Of a DNA stretch of 41,262 nt, positions 26,762 through 34,281 are shown in pieces. A program made the translations under genes and the position numbers. Origin of the DNA: DASUBN01 sp035465695 (lineage in GTDB: Bacteria > Pseudomonadota > Gammaproteobacteria > Natronospirales > REEB76). Position 1 is the first letter of the stretch; the number at the start of each line of letters is the position of its first letter. The stretch covers positions 1-41,262 of the forward strand of contig DATIVR010000093.1 in assembly GCA_035465695.1 (NCBI GenBank). The letters are read 5' to 3'. The notes under the pieces were generated by a model, which was not told the origin of the DNA, ran no database searches, and saw nothing but the letters and a program-made list of their open reading frames with translations.

Positions 26762-27214
26762 ATGCGTCCCAAGGAGCCTGCTTCCCTCTCCGGTCTGCTC
26801 TCAGCGCAAGGCGCGCATCTCGCGAACCTCACGGCTGAAGCGCGCAAGCTCGAGGCCCTGCGCCAGTGCGTGCTCCGGTCCCTTGATCCGGACACCGCAC
26901 CTCATTGTCTGGGCGCCGACCTGAAGCACGGCACCCTCACCCTGTATCTGGACAGCGCCGCGTGGGTCACCACCCTGCGCTTTCAGCACCAGGCTCTGCT
27001 GGCCTCGGTGCAGGCTGCCGTCAGGCAGCCTTGCCATGTCCTCAAGCTCAAGGTCCTTCCAGAACCCCTTCCAGGAGTGCCGCCCAAGCCGGCGCCACGC
27101 GGCCTCTCCGCCGAGACCCAGCGGCTCCTTGCGAACACCGCTGACGGCATCGACGACCCATCCCTGGCCGGATCCTTGAGGCATCTGGCCCGCGGCTCCA
27201 AGCCGCGCAGCTGA
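26762..27214 (+). CDS. dciA: DnaB helicase-loader protein DciA (DUF721)
   Basis: This 150-residue protein begins at ATG 26762; the track upstream to 26690 overlaps the M23 start. The first about 100 residues form the DUF721 domain with the characteristic stretch LTLYLDSAAWVTTLRFQHQALL, followed by a Pro-rich, disordered C-terminus. DUF721 proteins are DciA, the ancestral loader/partner of replicative helicase DnaB in bacteria that lack DnaC. The chromosomal place between lpxC and the M23-secA pair is the usual one in Pseudomonas-type gammaproteobacteria. TATGAT at 26750-26755 and GGAG at 26756-26759 lie immediately before the start, so the mRNA leader may be very short. Confidence 0.88.
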   Translation: MRPKEPASLSGLLSAQGAHLANLTAEARKLEALRQCVLRSLDPDTAPHCLGADLKHGTLTLYLDSAAWVTTLRFQHQALLASVQAAVRQPCHVLKLKVLPEPLPGVPPKPAPRGLSAETQRLLANTADGIDDPSLAGSLRHLARGSKPRS

Positions 27215-27258
27215 CCTATCCGATTGTTCTTCGTTCTTAGGACCCGGTCGCCCGGATC

Positions 27259-28170
27259 TCAGAATGCATGGGCGGGCGCGAGATACGAGATGGGCGCCGA
27301 AGCCGGATCGTCGTAAGTGACTTCTTCCCAGCACTCCTTCTGCTTGAGCAGCTGCCGCAGCAGCATGTTGTTCAAGCCGTGGCCGGACTTGTAGGCGCTG
27401 AAAGCGCCGATCAGGCTGTGGCCCAGCAAGTACAGGTCGCCGATGGAATCTAGGATCTTGTGCTTGACGAACTCGTCCTCGTAACGCAGGCCATCCTCGT
27501 TGAGGATGCGGTAGTCGTCGAGGGCGATGGCGTTGTCCAGGGAGGCGCCCAGGGTCAGGTGCTTCTGGCGCAGCATCTCGATGTCGCGCATGAAGCCGAA
27601 GGTGCGGGCGCGGCTCACTTCCTTCACGAAGGAGGTGGTGGAGAAATCCACCGTGGCGATCTGCGTGTGCTTCTTGAAGACCGGATGGTCGAAGTCGATC
27701 TTGAAGGTCACCTTGAACCCGTCGAAGGGTTCGAAGCGCGCCCACTTGTCGCCGTCGCGGACCTCCACGGGACTCTTGATGCGGATGAAGCGCTTGTGCG
27801 CGTTCTGCTCCTCGATCCCGGCGGACTGCACCAGGAACACGAAGGGACCGGCGCTGCCATCCATGATCGGCACTTCGGCGGCGGACAGGTCCACATAGCA
27901 GTTGTCGATGCCAAGACCCGCGAGGGCTGACAGCAGGTGTTCGATGGTGGAGACCTTGGCAGCGCCTTCGGTGATGGTGGTGCCGAGCATGGTCTCGGTC
28001 ACCGCCAGCGCCTTGGCGTGCACCTCCACGGGCGGATCCATGTCGACGCGGCGGAAAACGATGCCGGAGTTGGGCGCCGCCGGCCGCAGGGTCATATAGA
28101 CCTTCTCGCCGGTGTGCAGCCCGACGCCCGTGGCGCGGATGCTGTTCTTGAGCGTCCGTTGTTTGAGCAT
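27259..28170 (-). CDS. lpxC: UDP-3-O-acyl-N-acetylglucosamine deacetylase LpxC
   Basis: LpxC is the zinc deacetylase of the committed step in lipid A synthesis. The 303-residue length matches the family. It starts MLKQRTLKNSIRATGVGLHTGEKV. Zinc ligands appear as H78 (TIEHLLSAL), H237 and D241 (VKHKILDSIGDL), with the general acid-base H264 in KSGHGLNN. E77 sits next to H78. The C-terminal tail, which in E. coli controls FtsH degradation, reads YLAPAHAF and ends in hydrophobic residues. It lies at the end of the dcw cluster after ftsZ but has its own promoter in the 166-base gap. Confidence 0.98.
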   Translation of the reverse strand: MLKQRTLKNSIRATGVGLHTGEKVYMTLRPAAPNSGIVFRRVDMDPPVEVHAKALAVTETMLGTTITEGAAKVSTIEHLLSALAGLGIDNCYVDLSAAEVPIMDGSAGPFVFLVQSAGIEEQNAHKRFIRIKSPVEVRDGDKWARFEPFDGFKVTFKIDFDHPVFKKHTQIATVDFSTTSFVKEVSRARTFGFMRDIEMLRQKHLTLGASLDNAIALDDYRILNEDGLRYEDEFVKHKILDSIGDLYLLGHSLIGAFSAYKSGHGLNNMLLRQLLKQKECWEEVTYDDPASAPISYLAPAHAF

Positions 28171-28256
28171 CGTGGTGCTTGTCCCTAGGTCCTGCGTGGC
28201 GCCGCAGGGCCCTGCAGCGGGGCCAAGCCCGCCGCTCCTGCGGCTAAGTGGCTGAA

Positions 28257-28285
28257 ATTATAACACCCCCCCACGCCTGGCCCAA
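28257..28285 (-). promoter_or_regulatory. Sigma-70 promoter of lpxC
   Basis: On the minus strand a perfect TATAAT (28262-28257) lies 17 bases after TTGGGC (28285-28280). The spacer contains seven G in a row and is the 3' arm of the hairpin at 28269-28300. Start is expected near 28250, giving a leader of about 80 bases. The -35 is weak (3/6), but the -10 and spacing are ideal. Confidence 0.72.
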
Positions 28286-28300
28286 GGTTCAGGCGTGGGG
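28269..28300 (-). terminator. Hairpin downstream of ftsZ overlapping the lpxC promoter
   Basis: A perfect 10-bp inverted repeat (CCCCACGCCT / AGGCGTGGGG) encloses 12 bases, 36 bases after the ftsZ stop. It lacks the T-run of a textbook terminator (GGG follows), so full termination is uncertain. Its arm forms the spacer of the lpxC promoter. Confidence 0.6.
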
Positions 28301-28336
28301 TCCATGCGCCACTCGGCCGCTGGGGCGAGCCGTCCG

Positions 28337-29557
28337 TCAGTCCGCCTGGCGGCGCAGGAACGCCGGGATGTCCAAGTATTCCTGGTCCGACAGGTCAGGA
28401 CCGCCTTCGCGCTGACGGCGTTCGAAAGTAGGCCGCTCCAGGCGCTTCCAGTCCGGCAGCGGACCATCGGTACCCGTGGCCTTCACCACCTGGATCATCG
28501 GCGACTGCTGCAGCTCGGGCTGGGGTTGCGGGGCCGGCGCCTGGGGCGCCGTTGCCTGCACCGCGGGCTTGGCCCGTGGCACCGGTTGCGAGGCATGGGC
28601 TGCCCGGCCCAGTCCGGTGGCCACCACGGTGACCTTCACCTCACCGCTCATGGACGGATCCAGCACCGTACCCACCACCACCGTGGCGTTGTCGTCGGCG
28701 AAGGCCTCCACCGCTGCGCCCACCTCCTCCAACTCGCCGATGGTGAGGTCCATGCCGGCGGTGATGTTCACCAGCACGCCCTTGGCGCCGGCGAAGTTCA
28801 CGTCCTCCAGCAACGGGCTCTTCAGGGCCGCCTCAGCGGCGTGGCGTGCGCGGTGTTCGCCCACCGCGCTGCCGGTACCCATCATGGCCATGCCCATCTC
28901 CGACATGACCGTGCGCACGTCGGCGAAGTCCACGTTGATGAGGCCGGGACGGGTGATGATGTCGGCGATGCCCTGCACCGCGCCCAGCAGCACCTCGTTG
29001 GCGGACTGGAAAGCGTTGATGAGGGTGATCTCGCGGCCCAGCACCGACGCCAGTTTGTCGTTGGGGATCACGATCAGCGAGTCCACGTATTGGCTGAGCT
29101 CGGCGATACCCTTCTCGGCGGCGGCCATGCGCTTGTTGCGTTCGAAGCCGAAGGGCTTGGTGACCACCGCCACCACCAGGATGTCCAGCTCTTTCGCCAC
29201 CTGTGCCACCACCGGCGAGGCGCCGGTGCCGGTGCCGCCGCCCATGCCGGCGGTGATGAACACCATGTCGGCGCCTTTCAGCACCTCCTCGATGCGGTCG
29301 CGGTCCTCGAGCGCCGCCTGGCGGCCCACGTCCGGGTTGGCGCCGGCGCCGAGGCCCTTGGTGAAGCTGCCGCCGATCTGCAGGGTGGTCTTGGCGTTGG
29401 CCTTGCGCAGCACCTGCGCATCGGTGTTGATGGCCACGAAATCCACGCCCTCGATGCCCTGGGACACCATGTACTGGATGGCGTTGCCGCCGCCGCCGCC
29501 CACGCCCACTACCTTGATCACCGCGTTCTGGCCCATGTCATCCATTAGTTCGAACAT
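28337..29557 (-). CDS. ftsZ: Cell division GTPase FtsZ
   Basis: FtsZ is the tubulin-like GTPase that forms the division ring. The 406-residue protein begins MFELMDDMGQNAVIKVVGVGGGGGNA. The nucleotide-binding tubulin signature GGGTGTG is at 106-112, and the T7 synergy loop NVDFADV is at 208-214 with the catalytic acidic residues D210 and D213. After the globular domain (to about 320) comes a Pro/Gln/Ala linker and the conserved C-terminal peptide LDIPAFLRRQAD, which binds FtsA, ZipA and ZapD. The ribosome binding site GAGGAG is 7 bases upstream. Unlike the other dcw genes it is separated from its neighbour ftsA, by 218 bases containing two hairpins, so it probably has its own promoter. Confidence 0.98.
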   Translation of the reverse strand: MFELMDDMGQNAVIKVVGVGGGGGNAIQYMVSQGIEGVDFVAINTDAQVLRKANAKTTLQIGGSFTKGLGAGANPDVGRQAALEDRDRIEEVLKGADMVFITAGMGGGTGTGASPVVAQVAKELDILVVAVVTKPFGFERNKRMAAAEKGIAELSQYVDSLIVIPNDKLASVLGREITLINAFQSANEVLLGAVQGIADIITRPGLINVDFADVRTVMSEMGMAMMGTGSAVGEHRARHAAEAALKSPLLEDVNFAGAKGVLVNITAGMDLTIGELEEVGAAVEAFADDNATVVVGTVLDPSMSGEVKVTVVATGLGRAAHASQPVPRAKPAVQATAPQAPAPQPQPELQQSPMIQVVKATGTDGPLPDWKRLERPTFERRQREGGPDLSDQEYLDIPAFLRRQAD

Positions 29558-29564
29558 GACCGGT

Positions 29565-29583
29565 CTCCTCTATCTATATATAA
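29565..29583 (-). promoter_or_regulatory. ftsZ ribosome binding site and AT-rich leader element
   Basis: GAGGAG (29570-29565 on the minus strand) is well placed before the ftsZ ATG. Directly upstream is TTATATATAGATA (29583-29571), an AT island in GC-rich DNA. It may be a -10 element giving a near-leaderless message, or an unstructured stretch that helps ribosome loading. No good -35 is seen. Confidence 0.4.
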
Positions 29584-29703
29584 GAATGCGAATCCTCTAA
29601 GCCCTCTACCGTGGTGCCTGCCCTCCCGGAGCGGCACTCGGCCTTTAAGCATCGGCACATGCATGCGCCGTAAACCGATAAAACACTCAATCTTCCTCGA
29701 GTG

Positions 29704-29736
29704 CCGGCGAGTCCGGACATGTGCCGGACTCGCCGG
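29704..29736. repeat. REP-like palindrome, copy 2
   Basis: Two perfect 13-base arms (CCGGCGAGTCCGG / CCGGACTCGCCGG) flank ACATGTG. Its core (29707-29734) matches 22786-22813 at 27 of 28 positions in the same orientation. It abuts the hairpin that follows ftsA. Confidence 0.8.
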
Positions 29737-29770
29737 GTTCGCAGCCATCCAGGGACGGAGGGCTGCGAAC
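29737..29770 (-). terminator. Hairpin immediately downstream of ftsA
   Basis: A perfect 10-bp inverted repeat (GTTCGCAGCC / GGCTGCGAAC) with a 14-base loop begins 5 bases after the ftsA stop and touches the REP-like palindrome. No T-run follows. The pair of tandem hairpins probably marks the 3' end of the ftsA message or stabilises it. Confidence 0.5.
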
Positions 29771-29775
29771 GTCAT

Positions 29776-31017
29776 CTAAAAGGAACCCTGGAACCACTGC
29801 TTCATCCGTTCCCACATGTCCTGCACGCCGCTGGGTGAGCGTTGGGTGCTGACACCCGCCGGCAGAGTCTGGGCGCCGAACAACAAGAGCCCTACGCCGG
29901 TGGAGTGGATGGGGTTGCGCACCACATCCACCAGTCCCGACACGTACTGCGGTGCGCCCAGACGCACCGGGGCATGGAACACTTCTTCCGCCAGGTCCAC
30001 CGCGCCTTCCATCTTGGAACTGCCACCGGTGAGCACGATGCCCGCCGGGATCTGCTCCTCGAAGCCACTGCGGCGCAGCTCCGCCTGGATGAGGCTGAAC
30101 AGTTCCTCGTAGCGCGGCTCCACCACCTCGGCGAGGGTCTGACGCGCCAAGCGCCGCGGGGGGCGCTCGCCCACGCTCGGCACTTCGATGGTCTCGTCGG
30201 CGCTGGCGAGTTGCGGCAGCGCGCAGGCGTACTTGATCTTGATCTCCTCGGCGTGATGGGTCGGCGTGCGCAAGGCGACCGCGATGTCGTTCGTCACCTG
30301 GTCGCCGGCGATGGGGATCACCGCGGTGTGACGGATCGCGCCATCGGTGAACACCGCGATGTCGGTGGTGCCGCCACCGATGTCCACCAGGCATACGCCC
30401 AGGTCCTTCTCATCCTCATTAAGGACTGCATAGCTGGAGGCCAGTTGCTCCAGGATCACGTCGTCCACCTTGAGGCCGCAGCGTTCGACGCAACGCACGA
30501 TGTTCTGGGCGGCACTGGCCGCGCCGGTGACGATGTGCACGCGCGCCTCCAGGCGCACGCCGGACATGCCGATGGGCTCACGGATGCCGTCCTGGCCGTC
30601 GATGATGAAATCCTGGGGCAGCACATGCAGGATCTTCTGGTCGGCGGGGATGGACACCGCGCGGGCCGCATCGATGACCCGCTCCACGTCGCCGGCGGTG
30701 CATTCCTTGTCCCGGATCGCGACCACGCCGTGGGAATTCAAGCTGCGCACGTGGCTGCCGGCGATACCGGTGAACACTGAATGGATCTGGCAGCCGGCCA
30801 TGAGCTCGGCTTCCGCCACCGCGCGTTGGATGCTCTGCACCGTGGATTCGATGTTGACCACCACGCCTTTCTTAAGGCCGCGGGAGGGGTGCGAGCCGAT
30901 GCCGACGATCTCCACGCCGCCCTCAGGGAGGATTTCGCCGACGATGGCCACCACCTTGGAGGTGCCCACATCCAGCCCCACGATGAGGCGTTTGTCCGGT
31001 CTCTTTGCCATCAGCAT
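29776..31017 (-). CDS. ftsA: Cell division protein FtsA
   Basis: FtsA is the actin-like ATPase that tethers FtsZ to the membrane and signals to FtsQLB/FtsWI. The 413-residue product starts at ATG 31017, overlapping the ftsQ stop by one base; a second ATG at 31011 (MAKRPDK) is equally possible. Visible actin-family elements are phosphate 1 (LIVGLDVGTSKVVAIVGE), the FtsA-specific 1C domain (about 85-165), phosphate 2 (VDIGGGTTDIAVF), the connect motif IPIAGDQVTNDIA and the adenosine motif VLTGGSSKMEG. The C-terminal amphipathic helix MWERMKQWFQGSF is the membrane anchor. Confidence 0.98.
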   Translation of the reverse strand: MLMAKRPDKRLIVGLDVGTSKVVAIVGEILPEGGVEIVGIGSHPSRGLKKGVVVNIESTVQSIQRAVAEAELMAGCQIHSVFTGIAGSHVRSLNSHGVVAIRDKECTAGDVERVIDAARAVSIPADQKILHVLPQDFIIDGQDGIREPIGMSGVRLEARVHIVTGAASAAQNIVRCVERCGLKVDDVILEQLASSYAVLNEDEKDLGVCLVDIGGGTTDIAVFTDGAIRHTAVIPIAGDQVTNDIAVALRTPTHHAEEIKIKYACALPQLASADETIEVPSVGERPPRRLARQTLAEVVEPRYEELFSLIQAELRRSGFEEQIPAGIVLTGGSSKMEGAVDLAEEVFHAPVRLGAPQYVSGLVDVVRNPIHSTGVGLLLFGAQTLPAGVSTQRSPSGVQDMWERMKQWFQGSF

Positions 31018-31775
31018 CAGGCCCCCTGTTTGGTCCGCGCGCCGGCCGTCTTCCAGCCCACGGCGAAGCCATTGGTGTAGCGCATGTCCACGTAAGCAAC
31101 TGTCGTGAGCTTGGCCGCCAGCGCCGGCAGCGCCACTGCGCTGAAGCGCGCCAGCCGCTGTTCCGCATCCTCACGGCCGAGACGCACCTCGATGCCGTCA
31201 TCCAGTTCCACGGTGGCAGCGCCGCGCGCATCCACGCTCAGGGCGACGATGGCGATGCCGCGCGGCTGCAACAGCGCCGCCAGGGTGTCGTATTGGGCCA
31301 GGACGTCCTGTGCGGAATCGTCACGGCCGGAGAGCATGGGCAGCGATGCATAGGCCTTGTCTGCGTTGTGTACGAACACCTGGCCCTGGGCATCCATCAG
31401 GCCGTCGCCGTTCCAGCGCGCCACCGGCACTTCTTCCACCAGGTCGATGTGCACGGTATGGGGCCATTCGCGACGCACGCTTACGGAAGCGACCCAGGGC
31501 AGTGCCGCCACGGCCTCGCCGATGCGGTCCACACGGGTGGTGAAGAAACCGCTGCCGAGTTCGGGGATCACGGCACGCCGTACGGCCGCTGGGTCCACGT
31601 GGACCAGGTGGCCGCTGAGGGTGAGCACGGTGAGCTTCGGACCCACGAGCAGCGGGCGCGCCAGCCAGGCCAACAAGCCCATGCCGATGACCAGCACCAG
31701 GGCGGCGACGGCACCCAGCACCACGGCGCGCTTCCTCCAGAACTTCACGGGCTGGTCCGGCTTGCGTGCGTTCAT
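31017..31775 (-). CDS. ftsQ: Cell division protein FtsQ
   Basis: FtsQ is the bitopic divisome protein that recruits FtsL and FtsB. The 252-residue protein has a basic cytoplasmic tail (MNARKPDQPVKFWRKR), one transmembrane helix (about 17-40), a POTRA domain (about 46-115; VLTLSGHLVHVDPAAVRRAV, LPWVASVSVRREWPHTVHIDLVEEVPVARW) and the beta-domain ending near 240. The ATG at 31775 overlaps the murC stop as ATGA and its own stop overlaps ftsA, so all three are translationally coupled. In most gammaproteobacteria murB and/or ddlB precede ftsQ; here they do not. Confidence 0.96.
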   Translation of the reverse strand: MNARKPDQPVKFWRKRAVVLGAVAALVLVIGMGLLAWLARPLLVGPKLTVLTLSGHLVHVDPAAVRRAVIPELGSGFFTTRVDRIGEAVAALPWVASVSVRREWPHTVHIDLVEEVPVARWNGDGLMDAQGQVFVHNADKAYASLPMLSGRDDSAQDVLAQYDTLAALLQPRGIAIVALSVDARGAATVELDDGIEVRLGREDAEQRLARFSAVALPALAAKLTTVAYVDMRYTNGFAVGWKTAGARTKQGA

Positions 31776-33196
31776 TGGGGCTCCAGGTTCCGCAGGGTCT
31801 GGTTGAGCCAGGTCGGCAGCTCGGTGGAGACGGCGCCGATATCCCCGGCGCCCAGCGTGAGCAGCAGGTCACCATCCTTGAGGACGGTGGCGAGAGCGTT
31901 GGGCAGTTCCTGCGCCCGGTTCACGAACACCGGGTCCACACGGCCGCGGTTACGGATGGCGCGGGCCAAGGCACGGCTGTCCGCGCCGGCGATGGGTTGC
32001 TCGCCGGCCGCATACACCTCGGTCAGCAGCAACACATCCACTTGCGAGAGGACTTCGGCGAAGTCCTCGAAGAGGTCGCGGGTGCGGGTGAAGCGATGCG
32101 GCTGGAACGCCACCACCAGACGCCGCTCCGGCCAGCCTTCGCGGGCCGCCTGGATGGTGGCGGCCAACTCGCGCGGATGGTGGCCGTAGTCATCCACCAG
32201 CAGGATGCGGCCGTAGCGGGTCTCCACCTCGCCCTGGATCTGGAAGCGGCGGCCTACCCCCTGGAACTCCGCCAGCGCCTTGAGGATCGCCTCGTCGGCG
32301 AGGCCGAGATCATGGGCGATGGCGATGGCCGCGAGTGAATTCAGCACGTTATGCCGGCCGGCCAGGTTCAGGCGCACGTCGAGCGGCTTGCTGCGCTTGG
32401 GGATCCAGGCCTGGAAATGCGTGACGCGGCCTTCGCGGCGGATGTCGCTGGCGCGGAAGTCCGCGTCATCGGCCAGCCCATAGGTGATCACCGGCCGGCC
32501 GATGACCGGCAACAGGCGCCGTAGCTCCGGATCGTCGATGCACAGCACCGCCAGGCCGTAGAACGGCAAGTGCTGCAGGAATTCCACGAAGGTGGCGGAC
32601 AAGCGCGCGAAGTCGCCGCCGTAGGTACCGAGGTGATCGGCGTCGATGTTGGTGACCACCGCCATGAGCGGCTGCAGGTGCAGGAACGAGGCGTCGCTCT
32701 CGTCCGCCTCGGCCACCAGGTAGCTGCCGGTGCCGAGTCGGGCGTTGGTGCCGGCGGAGAGCAGCTTGCCGCCGATGACGAAGGTGGGATCGAGGCCACC
32801 TTCCGACAGCACGCTCGCCACCAAGCTGGTGGTGGTGGTCTTGCCATGGGTGCCGGCGATGGCGATGCCGAAACGGAAGCGCATCAGCTCCGCCAGCATC
32901 TCGGCGCGACGCACCACCGGGATGCGCCGGGCCCGCGCTTCCGCCACCTCAGGATTGTCGGCCGAGACGGCGGTGGAGATCACCACTACGTCGGCATCGG
33001 CGACGTTAGCGGCATCATGACCGATGGTCACCCGTGCACCCAGCGACTGCAGGTGATGGGTCACAGCGCCGGCCTTCAGGTCCGATCCGCGCACCTGATA
33101 ACCGAGATTGATGAGCACCTCGGCGATGCCACCCATGCCGGCACCGCCGATGCCGACGAAATGGATGTTGCGGATGCGGCGCATGAGGTTGCTCAT
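31772..33196 (-). CDS. murC: UDP-N-acetylmuramate--L-alanine ligase MurC
   Basis: MurC adds L-alanine to UDP-MurNAc, the first amino acid of the peptidoglycan stem. From ATG 33196 the protein is 474 residues and starts MSNLMRRIRNIHFVGIGGAGMGGIAEVL. The longer frame to 33499 lies within murG and is rejected. The Rossmann UDP site HFVGIGGAGMGG is at 12-23 and the ATP loop AGTHGKTTT at 114-122. DDYGHHPREL, the typical MurC histidine pair, lies near 345-355. Start and stop overlap murG and ftsQ by 4 bases each. Confidence 0.98.
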   Translation of the reverse strand: MSNLMRRIRNIHFVGIGGAGMGGIAEVLINLGYQVRGSDLKAGAVTHHLQSLGARVTIGHDAANVADADVVVISTAVSADNPEVAEARARRIPVVRRAEMLAELMRFRFGIAIAGTHGKTTTTSLVASVLSEGGLDPTFVIGGKLLSAGTNARLGTGSYLVAEADESDASFLHLQPLMAVVTNIDADHLGTYGGDFARLSATFVEFLQHLPFYGLAVLCIDDPELRRLLPVIGRPVITYGLADDADFRASDIRREGRVTHFQAWIPKRSKPLDVRLNLAGRHNVLNSLAAIAIAHDLGLADEAILKALAEFQGVGRRFQIQGEVETRYGRILLVDDYGHHPRELAATIQAAREGWPERRLVVAFQPHRFTRTRDLFEDFAEVLSQVDVLLLTEVYAAGEQPIAGADSRALARAIRNRGRVDPVFVNRAQELPNALATVLKDGDLLLTLGAGDIGAVSTELPTWLNQTLRNLEPQ

Positions 33197-34281
33197 GAGA
33201 GTCCTCCCGCCGCCAGGCAGCGCGCCGCCACCCGTTCCGCCGCATCGACGCGGGCGGCGGCACGGGCATGCTTGGCCATCTCCAGGAGCAGTGTGCGGTC
33301 GCCCAACAGTTCCTCGAGTTGCGCTGCCAATGCCGCGGGCGTGGCGTCCTTCTGCGGGATCAGGCGCGCGGCGCCCTCGTCCACCAGGAAGGCGGCGTTC
33401 TTGGTCTGATGGTCGTCCACCGCCGCGGCGAAGGGCACCAGCACCGCGCCGAGACCCGCTGCAGCCAACTCGGCGACGGTGAGCGCGCCGGAGCGGCATA
33501 CCACGAGGTCGGCCCAGGCATAGGCCCCGGCCATGTCGTCTATGAACGCCGTGACCTTGGCTTCCACGCCGAGCTCGGCATAGCGCGCGGTCACCTTGTC
33601 CAATTCCTTCGCGCCGGTCTGGTGCAACACCTCGGGACGGCGGCGCTTGGGTAGCTCGGCCACAGCCGCGGGAAGGTTCTCGTTCAGGGAATGGGCACCC
33701 TGGCTGCCGCCGATGACCAGCAGGTGAGTCGGCCCCTTGCGCTTGGCCAGACGCTGCTCCGGCGCGGGCAGTGCGGCGATGGCTGTGCGCACCGGATTGC
33801 CCACGTGCTCGGCGTGACGGCTGGCACCGAAGGCGCCGGGAAACCCTTCCAGCACGTTCTTGGTGAGCCGGCTGAGCACGCGGTTGGTGAGGCCTGGCAC
33901 GGCGTTCTGCTCATGCAACACCAGCGGACAACCTGAGAGACGCGCTGCCACGCCACCCGGCCCACTGGCGAAGCCGCCCATCCCCAGCGCGGCGGCCGGC
34001 TTCAACCGGCGCAAGATGGCCATGGACTGGCTGATGGCCCGGCCGAGCACGAACGGCGCCTTGAGCCAAGTGCCGATGCCCTTGCCGCGCAGGCCGCCCA
34101 CGTCGATCCATTCCATCGGATAACCGGCTGCCGGCACCAGCCGCGCCTCCAGGCCATGGCGGGTGCCGATCCAAGTGACTGCGTGGCCCTTCGAGCGCAG
34201 CACGTCAGCGACGGCCAACGCTGGGAATATATGTCCGCCGGTTCCACCCGCCATGATCACGAATCCGGGAGAACGGTTCAT
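33193..34281 (-). CDS. murG: Lipid II synthase MurG (GlcNAc transferase)
   Basis: MurG adds GlcNAc to lipid I at the inner face of the membrane. From ATG 34281 it is 362 residues, starting MNRSPGFVIMAGGTGGHIFPALAVA with the glycine loop GGTGGH (12-17). Further signatures are GLEARLVPAAGYPMEWIDVGGLRGKG, the second G loop LVIGGSQGAHSLN and the UDP-GlcNAc site VCRSGALTVAELAAAGLGAVLVPF. The 686-codon open frame upstream to 35253 is an artefact running through ftsW. It overlaps ftsW and murC by 4 bases at either end (ATGA). Confidence 0.98.
   Translation of the reverse strand: MNRSPGFVIMAGGTGGHIFPALAVADVLRSKGHAVTWIGTRHGLEARLVPAAGYPMEWIDVGGLRGKGIGTWLKAPFVLGRAISQSMAILRRLKPAAALGMGGFASGPGGVAARLSGCPLVLHEQNAVPGLTNRVLSRLTKNVLEGFPGAFGASRHAEHVGNPVRTAIAALPAPEQRLAKRKGPTHLLVIGGSQGAHSLNENLPAAVAELPKRRRPEVLHQTGAKELDKVTARYAELGVEAKVTAFIDDMAGAYAWADLVVCRSGALTVAELAAAGLGAVLVPFAAAVDDHQTKNAAFLVDEGAARLIPQKDATPAALAAQLEELLGDRTLLLEMAKHARAAARVDAAERVAARCLAAGGLS

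Noticed and set aside
27215..27258. Terminator between convergent dciA and lpxC
   Set aside because: This 44-base gap is T-rich on one strand but contains no inverted repeat able to form a stem.
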